A stretch of 64,000 nucleotides of DNA from Ruminococcaceae bacterium OttesenSCG-928-I18. GTDB taxonomy: Bacteria > Bacillota > Clostridia > Oscillospirales > Ruminococcaceae. Positions 48,507 through 57,065 of the stretch are shown in pieces; within the stretch, counting starts at the first letter, position 1, and each line of letters opens with the position of its first letter. Made by a program: the position numbers and the translations under genes. A model generated the notes under the pieces. It made no database searches, was not told the origin of the DNA, and saw only the letters and a program-made list of their open reading frames with translations. The DNA is taken from contig JAJDHT010000002.1 in the NCBI GenBank assembly GCA_030266325.1, positions 1 to 64,000 on the forward strand, read 5' to 3'.

Positions 48507-50092
48507 ATAGCCTTGTCTATCTAGTTTTGGTCAGCGCCAAAAACAGCCTGAAAGAGCTTTTGCACAAACCCGGAAAGCTTATCTTATACCTCTTGCTCGC
48601 GGCCATCATCATCGGACTGATCCTGCTTACCCTGTTTACCTCCGAGATTTCCACGGAACGTTTGCCCCTGTTTTGGCTGCAGGGCATCTATTTTGCCTTT
48701 GTCGTTCTGTTTCTTGTCATCACCATACAAAAGGGCCTCACCTCGGGGGATGTCATCTTCGACATGAGTGATGTGAACCTACTGTTTGTCTCCCCGGTCA
48801 ATCCCAGGGCCATCCTGCTGTATGGGATCATCCGCCTCGCCAAGGTTTCGTTTTGGGCCGGTTTCTTCATCCTGTTTCAAAGCAGTTCCCTTTCCAATTT
48901 TGGGGTGGATTTTGGCGGCCTGCTGGTCTTGTTTTTCCTCTTTATCCTCAGTATGGTGGTGCAGTCCATCCTCTCTTTGGTGATCTACAGCGTCACAAAT
49001 GGCAACCCGAAGCGTAAACTCTGGGTAAAAGTCATCACGGTTTTGGTGTTTGTTCCCATGGTGGCCTTTTTTGCCGTACAGTTTCTGCAGACGCAGGACC
49101 CCATGGCGGCACTTGCCCAAACCATCACCTCGCCCTTCCTCTGCGCCGTTCCCATTGCGGGCTGGACCGCGGCCAGCGCCATCGCCCTGCTGGGAGGGCA
49201 CTACCTGGCCGGGGCCCTGTGGCTGGGGCTGCTTGTTCTGGGCGGGGGCGTGATGGTGGCCTATATTATGCTGAGCAAGGTGGATTACTACGAAGACGTG
49301 CTGGTGGCAACCGAGACCGCTTTTGAAAAAAAGCGCGCCGCACAAGAGGGCGATGTGAACGCCGCGAGCGCCAGCCCTGCCAAAGTCCGGGTGACAAAAA
49401 CCGGTGTGGGAGGGTTTGGGGCCTCCGCCCTGTTTTATAAACACCTGCGCGAGACCTTCCGCCAAAACCGCTTTGGTTTTTTTGGGATTTACACCCTGAT
49501 CACCTTCGTCTGCATCTTGGCCGCGTCCCTGTTTATGCGCGGGTTTATCGACGTGGTGGTCATCTTGCAGGTGCTGATGTGGATGCAGATTTTTATGATC
49601 GGCAACGGGCGCGGGCTGAAAGAGCTGTATGTTCACTATATTTATCTCATCCCGGAATCCCCCTTTAAAAAGGTACTCTGGAGCAATCTCGAACTGGTCT
49701 TTAAGACGCTGATTGAGAGCGTGCTTTTTCTGGGCATACCGGGCATCATCCTGGGGGGCAACTTTCTCGTCGCTCTGGCCTCGATGGCAACCTATACCCT
49801 GTTTTCCCTTCTGCTGCTCGGAATCAACTACCTGTCCATGCGGTGGACAGGGGCGAACATCTCCCAGGGCATTTTGCTGTTTTTCTATTTCCTGGCCGTC
49901 GTGCTCCTCATGCTGCCCGGCCTGGTTCCCGCTTTGGTGGTCGGCTTTAGTGTTGGCGGGGTGGTGGGAACGCTTCTGGCGCTTGCCATCCTCTCAGGCT
50001 GGGAGCTGCTCGCCGCCCTGCTCTGTTTTGCCCTGTCGAAGGATGTGCTGCACAATTGCGATATGCCAAGCACCAAACCCACGGGTAAGTGA
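48503..50092 (+). CDS. ABC exporter permease (large ABC-2-like)
   Basis: Multi-TM protein overlapping the ATPase stop codon. Confidence 0.83.
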   Translation: MNSLVYLVLVSAKNSLKELLHKPGKLILYLLLAAIIIGLILLTLFTSEISTERLPLFWLQGIYFAFVVLFLVITIQKGLTSGDVIFDMSDVNLLFVSPVNPRAILLYGIIRLAKVSFWAGFFILFQSSSLSNFGVDFGGLLVLFFLFILSMVVQSILSLVIYSVTNGNPKRKLWVKVITVLVFVPMVAFFAVQFLQTQDPMAALAQTITSPFLCAVPIAGWTAASAIALLGGHYLAGALWLGLLVLGGGVMVAYIMLSKVDYYEDVLVATETAFEKKRAAQEGDVNAASASPAKVRVTKTGVGGFGASALFYKHLRETFRQNRFGFFGIYTLITFVCILAASLFMRGFIDVVVILQVLMWMQIFMIGNGRGLKELYVHYIYLIPESPFKKVLWSNLELVFKTLIESVLFLGIPGIILGGNFLVALASMATYTLFSLLLLGINYLSMRWTGANISQGILLFFYFLAVVLLMLPGLVPALVVGFSVGGVVGTLLALAILSGWELLAALLCFALSKDVLHNCDMPSTKPTGK

Positions 50093-50110
50093 GCCTGCAA
50101 GGGGAAGGCA

Positions 50111-50169
50111 GCGGGGGAGGACACGAAAGCCTTTCGTATTTCAGTAAAAGCGTACTTGGGACATGCCCA
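50111..50169. repeat. partial family-1 repeat (3' half only)
   Basis: GCGGGGGAGGACACGAAAGCCTTTCGTATTTCAGTAAAAGCGTACTTGGGACATGCCC matches the 3' half of copy at 56566-56685. Confidence 0.55.
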
Positions 50170-50231
50170 GGCGGCGGTGCCGGTTTGGCGTTTCGAAAAG
50201 CCACAGTCAACTTAGCAGACAGGAGAGTTTT

Positions 50232-51719
50232 ATGCAACTTGAGGATTTTATGGCACTGCAAAACGGGAGTGACGTGCGCGGCGTAGCGCTGCAAGTTCCC
50301 GAGGGACTCGAAGTGACCCTCAGCGGCGAAAGCGTCAACCGCATTGCCGGTGCCTTTGTGCAGTGGCTGGCCTCCTGTTGCAACAAACCTGTGGACAGCT
50401 TGCGGGTGGGCGTAGGGCACGATTCCCGCGTCACGGCACAGGCGCTGACACAGCAGATTGCCGACGGGCTTGCGGGTGCGGGCGCAAGCTGTTTTGCCTG
50501 CGGCCTCGCCTCCACGCCGGCCATGTATATGGGCACCCGCTTTTCGCAGACCGCTTTTGACGGTGCCATCATGGTCACCGCAAGCCATCTGCCGATGGAG
50601 CGCAACGGCATGAAGTTTTTTACGAAAGAGGGGGGTCTCGACAAACCCGATATCACATGGATTTTGCAGAAGGCATCGCAGATATCGCTCAGCACCGTAG
50701 AAGCAGACCCCGCCCCTTCGGAATTGATGCCCCTGTATACGGCTTACCTGCGTGAAAAGATTGCAGAAGGTGTAGGCCTTCAGCCCTTGCCTCTTGCGGG
50801 GCTGCATGTTGTGGTGGACGCCGGCAACGGCGCCGGAGGTTTTTTCGTACACGACGTGCTGGAGCCTTTGGGGGCCATCTGTACCGGCAGCCAGTACCTG
50901 GAGCCGGATGGCCGTTTCCCAAACCACAGCCCCAACCCGGAAAACCAGCCGGCAATGCAGGCGCTTAGCGCGGCGGTGCTGCAGAATCAGGCCCACTTGG
51001 GCTTTATGTTCGACACCGACGTGGACCGCATGGCGGCGGTTTTAGCAGACGGTCAGTCTGTTGGCCGGGACGCCGCTATCGCCATGCTGGCGGCCATCCT
51101 GGCACCGGAGTATCCCGGGGCCACAATCGTGACCGACTCTGTCACTTCGGACAGGCTGACAGAGTTTCTGTCTGCTCTGGGGCTGGTGCACCACTGTCAT
51201 AAACGGGGGTATCGGAATGTGATCAACGAGGCAAAACGGCTGAATGCCGAGGGGGTTACGGCTCCACTGGCCATCGAGACCTCAGGCCACGGAGCCCTGA
51301 TAGAAAATTACTTTCTTGACGACGGCGCCTACCTGGCCGTTAAAATGCTTGTGGCCGCCGCCAAGGCCCAGCGGCAGGGAAAGAGCCTCGGCACGCTGAT
51401 TGCCGCATTGCCGCAGGCCGGGCATGCCGTGGAGCGGCGCATCCCCATTGCAGGAGAAGATTTTGCCGCCTATGGTGCCGAGGTGCTGCAGGCGTTCCGG
51501 CAACGGGCGGTACAGGCGGGTATCCGGGTGGTCGATTCTTACGAAGGGGTGCGGCTGCAATGGCCTGGCCGGGGCTGGGCGCTGCTGCGTCTCAGCCTCC
51601 ACGAGCCCTTGTTGCCGCTGAATGTTGAAACAAAGCAGCCCGACGGTTGCGTGGAATTACTGGAAGAAATTGCCGGTTTACTGGCCGGATTTGACAGGCT
51701 GGATCTGCGTGGATTATGA
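50232..51719 (+). CDS. phosphomannomutase/phosphoglucomutase family protein
   Basis: MVTASHLPMERNGMKFF, FDTDVDRMAAV, ETSGHGALIENYFLDDGAY. Confidence 0.92.
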   Translation: MQLEDFMALQNGSDVRGVALQVPEGLEVTLSGESVNRIAGAFVQWLASCCNKPVDSLRVGVGHDSRVTAQALTQQIADGLAGAGASCFACGLASTPAMYMGTRFSQTAFDGAIMVTASHLPMERNGMKFFTKEGGLDKPDITWILQKASQISLSTVEADPAPSELMPLYTAYLREKIAEGVGLQPLPLAGLHVVVDAGNGAGGFFVHDVLEPLGAICTGSQYLEPDGRFPNHSPNPENQPAMQALSAAVLQNQAHLGFMFDTDVDRMAAVLADGQSVGRDAAIAMLAAILAPEYPGATIVTDSVTSDRLTEFLSALGLVHHCHKRGYRNVINEAKRLNAEGVTAPLAIETSGHGALIENYFLDDGAYLAVKMLVAAAKAQRQGKSLGTLIAALPQAGHAVERRIPIAGEDFAAYGAEVLQAFRQRAVQAGIRVVDSYEGVRLQWPGRGWALLRLSLHEPLLPLNVETKQPDGCVELLEEIAGLLAGFDRLDLRGL

Positions 51720-51761
51720 GACATTTTTTCTATCATTGGCCTCAGTAAAGCTTTAAAAACA

Positions 51762-51925
51762 AAAGACAAAAGGTAAGTACAGGCGCTTTTTCCCCAAGGG
51801 AATGCTCTGCGATGTAAAAAGCTCCGCAAAACTTTCCACTGAAACGGCATAAACATGCCGTTTCGAGAGGGGGTCAAGGGGACGCGTCCCCTTGCGGGTG
51901 CATGAGGGCAGAGCCCTCATGGTCT
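51762..51925. repeat. family-2 GC-rich hairpin repeat, copy b
   Basis: Hairpins GAAACGGCATaaacATGCCGTTTC, CAAGGGGACgcGTCCCCTTG, ATGAGGGCagaGCCCTCAT. Confidence 0.8.
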
Positions 51926-51934
51926 ATAGCTGGC

Positions 51935-52078
51935 GCCGCTAGCCGGGCCATTGGGTCGTTCCAAATGTCGGTTGGTACAAAGCGCCGCCTTATGAATAAT
52001 GCCATCTCGCCCAGCTCGTCTGTCGGCAAATCCGTCTTTACGACACGAAAAAAGAGCCTGTTGGCTCTTTTTTGGTGC
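51935..52078. repeat. 144-bp direct repeat, copy 1
   Basis: Identical over the unit to 52191-52334; begins with tRNA-Leu 3'-end sequence GCCGCTAGCCGG. Confidence 0.92.
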
Positions 52079-52136
52079 ACCACGCGAGCTGAAATCCGAA
52101 CCGTGCTCATTGTGCGGTGCCCCATGCATTCCATCT

Positions 52137-52175
52137 GTCAAAAAATGTCCCGGCTTGCGCCGAAACATTTTTTGA
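52137..52175. repeat. inverted repeat / stem-loop
   Basis: GTCAAAAATGT..CGGCttgcGCCG..ACATTTTTTGAC between the two direct-repeat copies. Confidence 0.6.
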
Positions 52176-52190
52176 CGATTCATTGGATGG

Positions 52191-52334
52191 TGCCGCTAGC
52201 CGGGCCATTGGGTCGTTCCAAATGTCGGTTGGTACAAAGCGCCGCCTTATGAATAATGCCATCTCGCCCAGCTCGTCTGTCGGCAAATCCGTCTTTACGA
52301 CACGAAAAAAGAGCCTGTTGGCTCTTTTTTGGTG
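52191..52334. repeat. 144-bp direct repeat, copy 2 (abuts tRNA-Leu 3' end)
   Basis: Identical to copy 1; contains AAAAAAGAGCCtgttGGCTCTTTTTT terminator. Confidence 0.92.
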
Positions 52335-52416
52335 CCGCTAGCCGGATTTGAACCGGCACGGCTGTTAGGCCGGGGGATTTTAAGTCCCATGTGTCTGCCA
52401 ATTCCACCATAGCGGC
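52330..52416 (-). tRNA. tRNA-Leu(TAA)
   Basis: GCCGCTATGGTGGAATTGGCAGACACATGGGACTTAAAATCCCCCGGCCTAACAGCCGTGCCGGTTCAAATCCGGCTAGCGGCACCA; long variable arm, CCA encoded. Confidence 0.95.
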
Positions 52417-52493
52417 ATATGCTTTTTTACACAGGTAAATCATACACAAAGGGACTGGTTCTGTCAATTAGGTGCGCAGGCCCTGTCGATCCC

Positions 52494-53657
52494 TTATATG
52501 GTGCGGTCCGCGCCGGCGTGCAGGCCCGCCACCAGCTGCGTCAGCGCCATGGCGAGCAAGAAAATCAGCGGAAGAGTCCAGGAAGAGAACCGGTCGAACA
52601 TACCGCCGAGCAATATAGGGCTGATGGATGCCAAGGCATACCCCACGCACTGTGCGGCGCCCGAAATGCGGGCGGTCTGGACGGCGGAGGTCGTCCGAAG
52701 CCCGAAAAGGCACATGGCCAAGCTGAGGAAAGAGCCCGCGCCAAAACCGCAGAATACTACACCCAGCACCAATATGAGTTGAGATTGCCCGAACAAAAAG
52801 CAGGATAAGCCGGTCAGATAAATGCAGGAAATCGTGAGAGAAAGCCATTTTTGATGCCGAAGTTTTCCGGCCAACAGCGAAACGATGAGCGAACCCGGAA
52901 TGCCCATCCACTGGAACAACGAGGCATAATAACCCGAAGTTTCGGCCGTGAGGCCCTTAAACTGCAAAATAGAGGGCAACCACGCCACCAAACTGTAAAA
53001 AAGCAGGGATTGCAGCCCCATGTAGGCAGTGACGCTCCACGCCACGGGCGAACGGAACAGGGACCTTCCCTTGCCTTCCGAGGCCGAAAGGGAAGAAGTT
53101 GACAATCCCCACTGAGACAACCAGATAACAAGGGCGAGGCAGACCGGCCAAATCCAGATACTCAGTGCGCCGCGCCAGCCTGAGGTGAGTACCTGTGAGA
53201 TGGGGATGCTGACGCCCGAAGCGACGCCCGAACCGAGCGCGACGCCGATGGTGTAGACGGCGGTAAGCAATCCCACCTGCGTGGGGAATTTTGCCTTGAT
53301 GATGCTGGGCAGCAGAACGTTGGCAAAGGTGATGCCGATACCCATCAGTGCCGCCCCTGCAAAAAAGCCGGGCATACCGAGATAAGAGCGCATCAGAAGG
53401 CCACCGGCCAGTATCGCCAAGCCACACACCATCATGCGTCCGGCGCCGAATCGGTCGGCCAACCGGCCCATGAATGGGGAGGCCACCGCGAATGCGACCA
53501 GCGGAATGGTGGTGATCATACCCGCGATGGAGCTGGAAAGGCCGAGGTCACTTTGAATCTGATGGATCAGCGAGCCCACCCCGGTGAGGGGTGAGCGCAT
53601 AGTACACGAGACCAGCACAATGCCGGCCACAAGTAGCATCTTTTTATATTTGGCCAT
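52494..53657 (-). CDS. MFS transporter (CynX/NimT-like)
   Basis: 12-TM; CTMRSPLTGVGSLIHQIQSDLGLSSSIAGMITTIPLVAFAVASPFMGRLADRFG. Confidence 0.88.
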   Translation of the reverse strand: MAKYKKMLLVAGIVLVSCTMRSPLTGVGSLIHQIQSDLGLSSSIAGMITTIPLVAFAVASPFMGRLADRFGAGRMMVCGLAILAGGLLMRSYLGMPGFFAGAALMGIGITFANVLLPSIIKAKFPTQVGLLTAVYTIGVALGSGVASGVSIPISQVLTSGWRGALSIWIWPVCLALVIWLSQWGLSTSSLSASEGKGRSLFRSPVAWSVTAYMGLQSLLFYSLVAWLPSILQFKGLTAETSGYYASLFQWMGIPGSLIVSLLAGKLRHQKWLSLTISCIYLTGLSCFLFGQSQLILVLGVVFCGFGAGSFLSLAMCLFGLRTTSAVQTARISGAAQCVGYALASISPILLGGMFDRFSSWTLPLIFLLAMALTQLVAGLHAGADRTI

Positions 53658-53902
53658 AGGCGGTTTCCTGCACTGTCCTTTCCCAGATAAGAGTGTCGCG
53701 CATCACGCGGGGATTCATCGTGAGCAGAAAGCATGCGTCTCATCCGCAGGTGTTGCGTGACAGCAGATGCTCTCCAGTAGTGTTTACATAACGGCGGCCC
53801 GTATGTTTCGGTAAAATGGGGATATAGGCCGGTTGGCGTTTCGCATATACGAAAATATCATACAAAAAAGCGCCGGTTCCTGTCAATGTAAGCGGTTTGC
53901 GT

Positions 53903-54020
53903 GGAGTGTCCCGCCACGTTGTTTATCGAAGTATTTTTTCTGCCTTTCCCCCGCCAAAGGCGGGGGAAAGGCACCAGAACTTTTTGGGTAGTCTATTCAA
54001 AACGCCCTTGTGACACTCCC
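53903..54020. repeat. MITE-like palindromic repeat, family 1 copy B
   Basis: GGAGTGTCCC...GTGACACTCCC, central hairpin GCCTTTCCCCCGCCaaaGGCGGGGGAAAGGC. Confidence 0.88.
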
Positions 54021-54081
54021 GGTTTGCGCTCCAGCGCAGGATTTGCTACAATGGGGCTATTGTGTGCGGGGAGGGAAACAG

Positions 54082-54858
54082 ATGCTGAAAACGGTGGTCG
54101 TCTGGTTGCTGGCAGCCTGGTTTACGGCGGACAGCATTGCCATCACCCTGCGCAACCGGTGGAACGCAGGTACCCTGATGATGTGGTGTGCGAGCACCGG
54201 CCTCCTCCTGTATGGCGTTTTCCATACACCGGTCGACGCTTTTTTGGCCACGGGTGTGGGTTTTGTCCTAAAGATACTGTTTTTTGTCGCACTGGCGCTT
54301 TTTGTGGGCCTTTTGTTTTTTATCGGCCTACAGGGGAGAAAAAGGGAAGCCAAGGGGGACGAAAAAGCCATCCTGGTATTGGGCGCAGGGCTGCGTAAAA
54401 AGCGTGTGAGCGATCTTTTGCGAAGGCGTCTTGTGGCCGCAAAAGAATGTTATATCGAAAATAAAGACGCCCGCCTTGTCGTGTCGGGCGGGCAGGGCCC
54501 GGGGGAGGAGATCACGGAGGCCGAGGCGATGGAACAGTGGTTGGTAAAGGCGGGTGTGCCCGCAGGCGACATCCTAAAAGAGGAAGAGAGCACATCGACC
54601 GAGACAAACCTGCTCTATTCCAAAACCCTGTTGCAACAGAGCGGTATTGGCCCCGAGCAGCCGGTGGCGATCGTGACGAACACCTTCCACTGTTACAGGG
54701 CCAAATGCTATGCAAAAAAGCTGGGGTACCGGGACGTGCGATGCGTTCCCGCTTCGATGAACGCCTCTACCTTTTTGGAAAACTACATGAGGGAAGCGCT
54801 CGCGCTTATCTATATGTGGCTTTTCCGAAGGGGAACGCGCCAGGAAAAACAGAGCTAG
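54082..54858 (+). CDS. DUF218 (YdcF/ElyC/SanA-like) membrane protein
   Basis: AILVLGAGLRKKRVSDLLRRRL...VVSGGQGPGEEITEAEAM...ESTSTETNLLYSK...VTNTFHCYRAK. Confidence 0.88.
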   Translation: MLKTVVVWLLAAWFTADSIAITLRNRWNAGTLMMWCASTGLLLYGVFHTPVDAFLATGVGFVLKILFFVALALFVGLLFFIGLQGRKREAKGDEKAILVLGAGLRKKRVSDLLRRRLVAAKECYIENKDARLVVSGGQGPGEEITEAEAMEQWLVKAGVPAGDILKEEESTSTETNLLYSKTLLQQSGIGPEQPVAIVTNTFHCYRAKCYAKKLGYRDVRCVPASMNASTFLENYMREALALIYMWLFRRGTRQEKQS

Positions 54859-55595
54859 AGTTTCACTTCTTCGTCCTCGGCGTCGATCACATAGCGGGAA
54901 AAACGGAACGTGGGTGTGAAAACAAATCGTTTTCGGATTCCCCGCATGAACTGGTTGGCGGAGATACCGACAAACAGGGCAAAAACGATGGTTCCGCCGC
55001 CGAGCCCGGGAAAACCCCCGATGACGAACCAGCCGAGCGCCAGGGAGGCGAAGAGGAGGAAGAGATCCAAAGAGGTGCGCAGATACTTGAAGGGGATGCC
55101 AAAGTGCTGGGAGACTTCCCGTGTGAAATAATCGAAGGGGTAGATGGGCAGCCTGCAACAGATAGTGACTGAGAGGCCGATGACAATGGTTAAAAAACCG
55201 GCGAGGAAATAGAGGATACGACCAACCAGCGTGCCGCTGGGCAGCGGGGCGAGAAGGAACGTATACAGATCAATGAGCCTTCCTGCCCCAAAGGCCACGA
55301 CAAAGGTGAAAACATAGGCAAGCTTGATGCGGCGCATCAAGAGGATGAGGATCGCGAGAAAGATGACATGGAACAAATTGGCCCAGGTGCCAAAGCTCAA
55401 CTGTGGAAAAATCTGCCATAAGCTGTAATAAAATAGGTCTATGGTGGAAAAACCGAGGTCGCTTTTGGCCACGAGCACCACCGAGAGCGCCATGAGCGCA
55501 ATGCCGACACACAACGCCAGTTCGCAGGAAATGCGCTTGGGAGCAGACGGGAGGTCAGGCCCCGAACCACTTTGTACAGAGGTGAAAGGCAGCAT
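54855..55595 (-). CDS. YczE/YitT-like integral membrane protein
   Basis: Multi-TM, AKSDLGFSTIDLFYYSLWQIFPQLSFGTW. Confidence 0.75.
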   Translation of the reverse strand: MLPFTSVQSGSGPDLPSAPKRISCELALCVGIALMALSVVLVAKSDLGFSTIDLFYYSLWQIFPQLSFGTWANLFHVIFLAILILLMRRIKLAYVFTFVVAFGAGRLIDLYTFLLAPLPSGTLVGRILYFLAGFLTIVIGLSVTICCRLPIYPFDYFTREVSQHFGIPFKYLRTSLDLFLLFASLALGWFVIGGFPGLGGGTIVFALFVGISANQFMRGIRKRFVFTPTFRFSRYVIDAEDEEVKL

Positions 55596-55658
55596 CAAGC
55601 CCTCCCTCCTTCCATTTATAAGAGTAGAAAAAAGAAAAATGAGCTTTTTGAGCAAAAA

Positions 55659-55691
55659 AACTCCTCCGTGCACTGCGGAGGAGTTTTCGAA
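55659..55691 (-). terminator. putative terminator for the upstream nitroreductase transcript
   Basis: AAAAAACTCCTCCgtgcactgcGGAGGAGTTTTC. Confidence 0.6.
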
Positions 55692-55753
55692 TCCGTACTG
55701 CCGTATTTCAGTATACCGTCTTTGGCCGAACAGTCAAGAGCGCAAAGGTCTGC

Positions 55754-55792
55754 GGGAGCGTACGTCATTAAAAACACATTTGGGACGCTCCC
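55754..55792. repeat. internally deleted family-1-like element
   Basis: GGGAGCGT...ACGCTCCC terminal inverted repeat with residual CATTAAAAACACATTTGGG. Confidence 0.4.
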
Positions 55793-55849
55793 AAGGCTTG
55801 CCCCAGCCCTTTACATGGCCCCTATGTGTAGATAGGAACAAAGCAGAAG

Positions 55850-56450
55850 TTATTGTCCAAAGAGAAACAGCCTTTTTTCGAGGGGTTCGAACTTCTTTTC
55901 CCCCGGTGTTTCAGCCCTCTGCCCAAAAGGCATCTGAGAGTAGAGTTCCCATGGCTCGGGCAGGTTCCACGCTTGCTTTACCGCCTCATTGATCAGCGGG
56001 TTATAGTGCTGCAGCGAGGCACCGATCTCCTTATCAGCGAGGGCAGTCCATACGGCAAACTGCAGCATGCCGTTTTGTTGCAGCGCCCAAAGAGGAAATT
56101 GATCGGTGTATAGAGGATATTTTTGCATATATTCTCTGGTGACCGCCTCATCGTCAAAGAAAAGGATGGAGCCGTGCCCCGCCTTAAAACCCGCCAGTTT
56201 CTTTTCGGTGCGTTCGCCAATATTGCTTCCGGGTTGTTTCTTCAGGGTCTCCAGTACAATGTCCCACAGCTTGTTGTGTTCCTCCCCGAGTAAAAGGACC
56301 ATTCGGGTGCTTTGCATATTGTTGGCCGTGGGCAGGTTCATAATCAGTTCGCCAAGCAACCGTACCAGTTCCCGGTCGTCTATCGCAATCGGTTTGCCCA
56401 GCACGCGTATGCTTTGCCTTTTCCTAACCGCCTCGAGAAATTCACTCATG
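55850..56450 (-). CDS. nitroreductase-family protein
   Basis: MSEFLEAVRKRQSIRVLGKPIAI...GASLQHYNPLINEAVKQAWNLPEPWELYSQMPFG. Confidence 0.87.
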
Positions 56451-56565
56451 GAAAACTCCTTTCCGGACAGTACCACGACGGGTTTGATCCTGTCCTTTCC
56501 CTATTATACTACAAAACGCAGTGGTAAGAGAAAAAAGTTGCCCGATGAAAAAATCTTTTAGGCCG

Positions 56566-56685
56566 GGGAGTGTACCCATCGCCTTGTTTATCGAGTATAT
56601 TTCACGTATCCTCCCCCCGCCGAAGGCGGGGGGAGGATACGAAAACCTTCTGTATTTTTCATTAAAACATACGTGGGACACGCCC
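56566..56685. repeat. MITE-like palindromic repeat, family 1 copy D (diverged)
   Basis: GGGAGTGTACCC...GGGACACGCCC, central hairpin GTATCCTCCCCCCGCCgaaGGCGGGGGGAGGATAC. Confidence 0.82.
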
Positions 56686-56701
56686 TTCAGGACGAAACGG
56701 G

Positions 56702-56770
56702 TTGACAAACAGGCAAAAGTGAGGTATATTACAGATAAACAATTAAATGATTGTTTAATTGTTTATCTGT
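56702..56770 (+). promoter_or_regulatory. sigma-A promoter plus 40-bp palindromic operator upstream of metal ATPase operon
   Basis: TTGACA-N17-TATATT (56702-56730) immediately followed by ACAGATAAACAATTAAA-tgattg-TTTAATTGTTTATCTGT (56731-56770). Confidence 0.85.
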
Positions 56771-56819
56771 TCGGCACATTGTTTTAAACTAAGGAAACGG
56801 GAAATAGGGGGAGAGTAGG

Positions 56820-57035
56820 ATGAAAAAGACATACAAGCTGGAAGATTTAGAATGTGCAAACTGTGCGGCAAAGATGGAGAATGCCCTCAATCAGCTGGAG
56901 GGGGTACATGCCAATATCCGCTTTATGCAGCAGAGCATGACATTCGAGGCGCCGGATGAGCAGTTTGACTCCCTGCTGAACCAGGCACAGAAACTGATGA
57001 GAAAAATAGAACCGGATGTAAGGGTGCTTGTTTAG
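56820..57035 (+). CDS. stand-alone heavy-metal-associated (HMA) domain protein
   Basis: YKLEDLECANCAAKMENALNQLEGV CxxC metal-binding motif. Confidence 0.88.
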   Translation: MKKTYKLEDLECANCAAKMENALNQLEGVHANIRFMQQSMTFEAPDEQFDSLLNQAQKLMRKIEPDVRVLV

Positions 57036-57065
57036 CAGTATACATCCCAGACTGGGGATAAACCT

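Noticed and set aside
52079-52135. Possible eroded second tRNA (GCACGGTTCGGATTTCAGC on the minus strand)
   Set aside because: The T-arm-like string does not pair properly and no acceptor, D or anticodon arms could be built.
51890-52340. Short ORFs such as 52117-52341 (+) and 51874-52134 / 52180-52467 (-) as genes
   Set aside because: They arise from the 144-bp duplication and run into the tRNA-Leu gene; better explained as repeat sequence.
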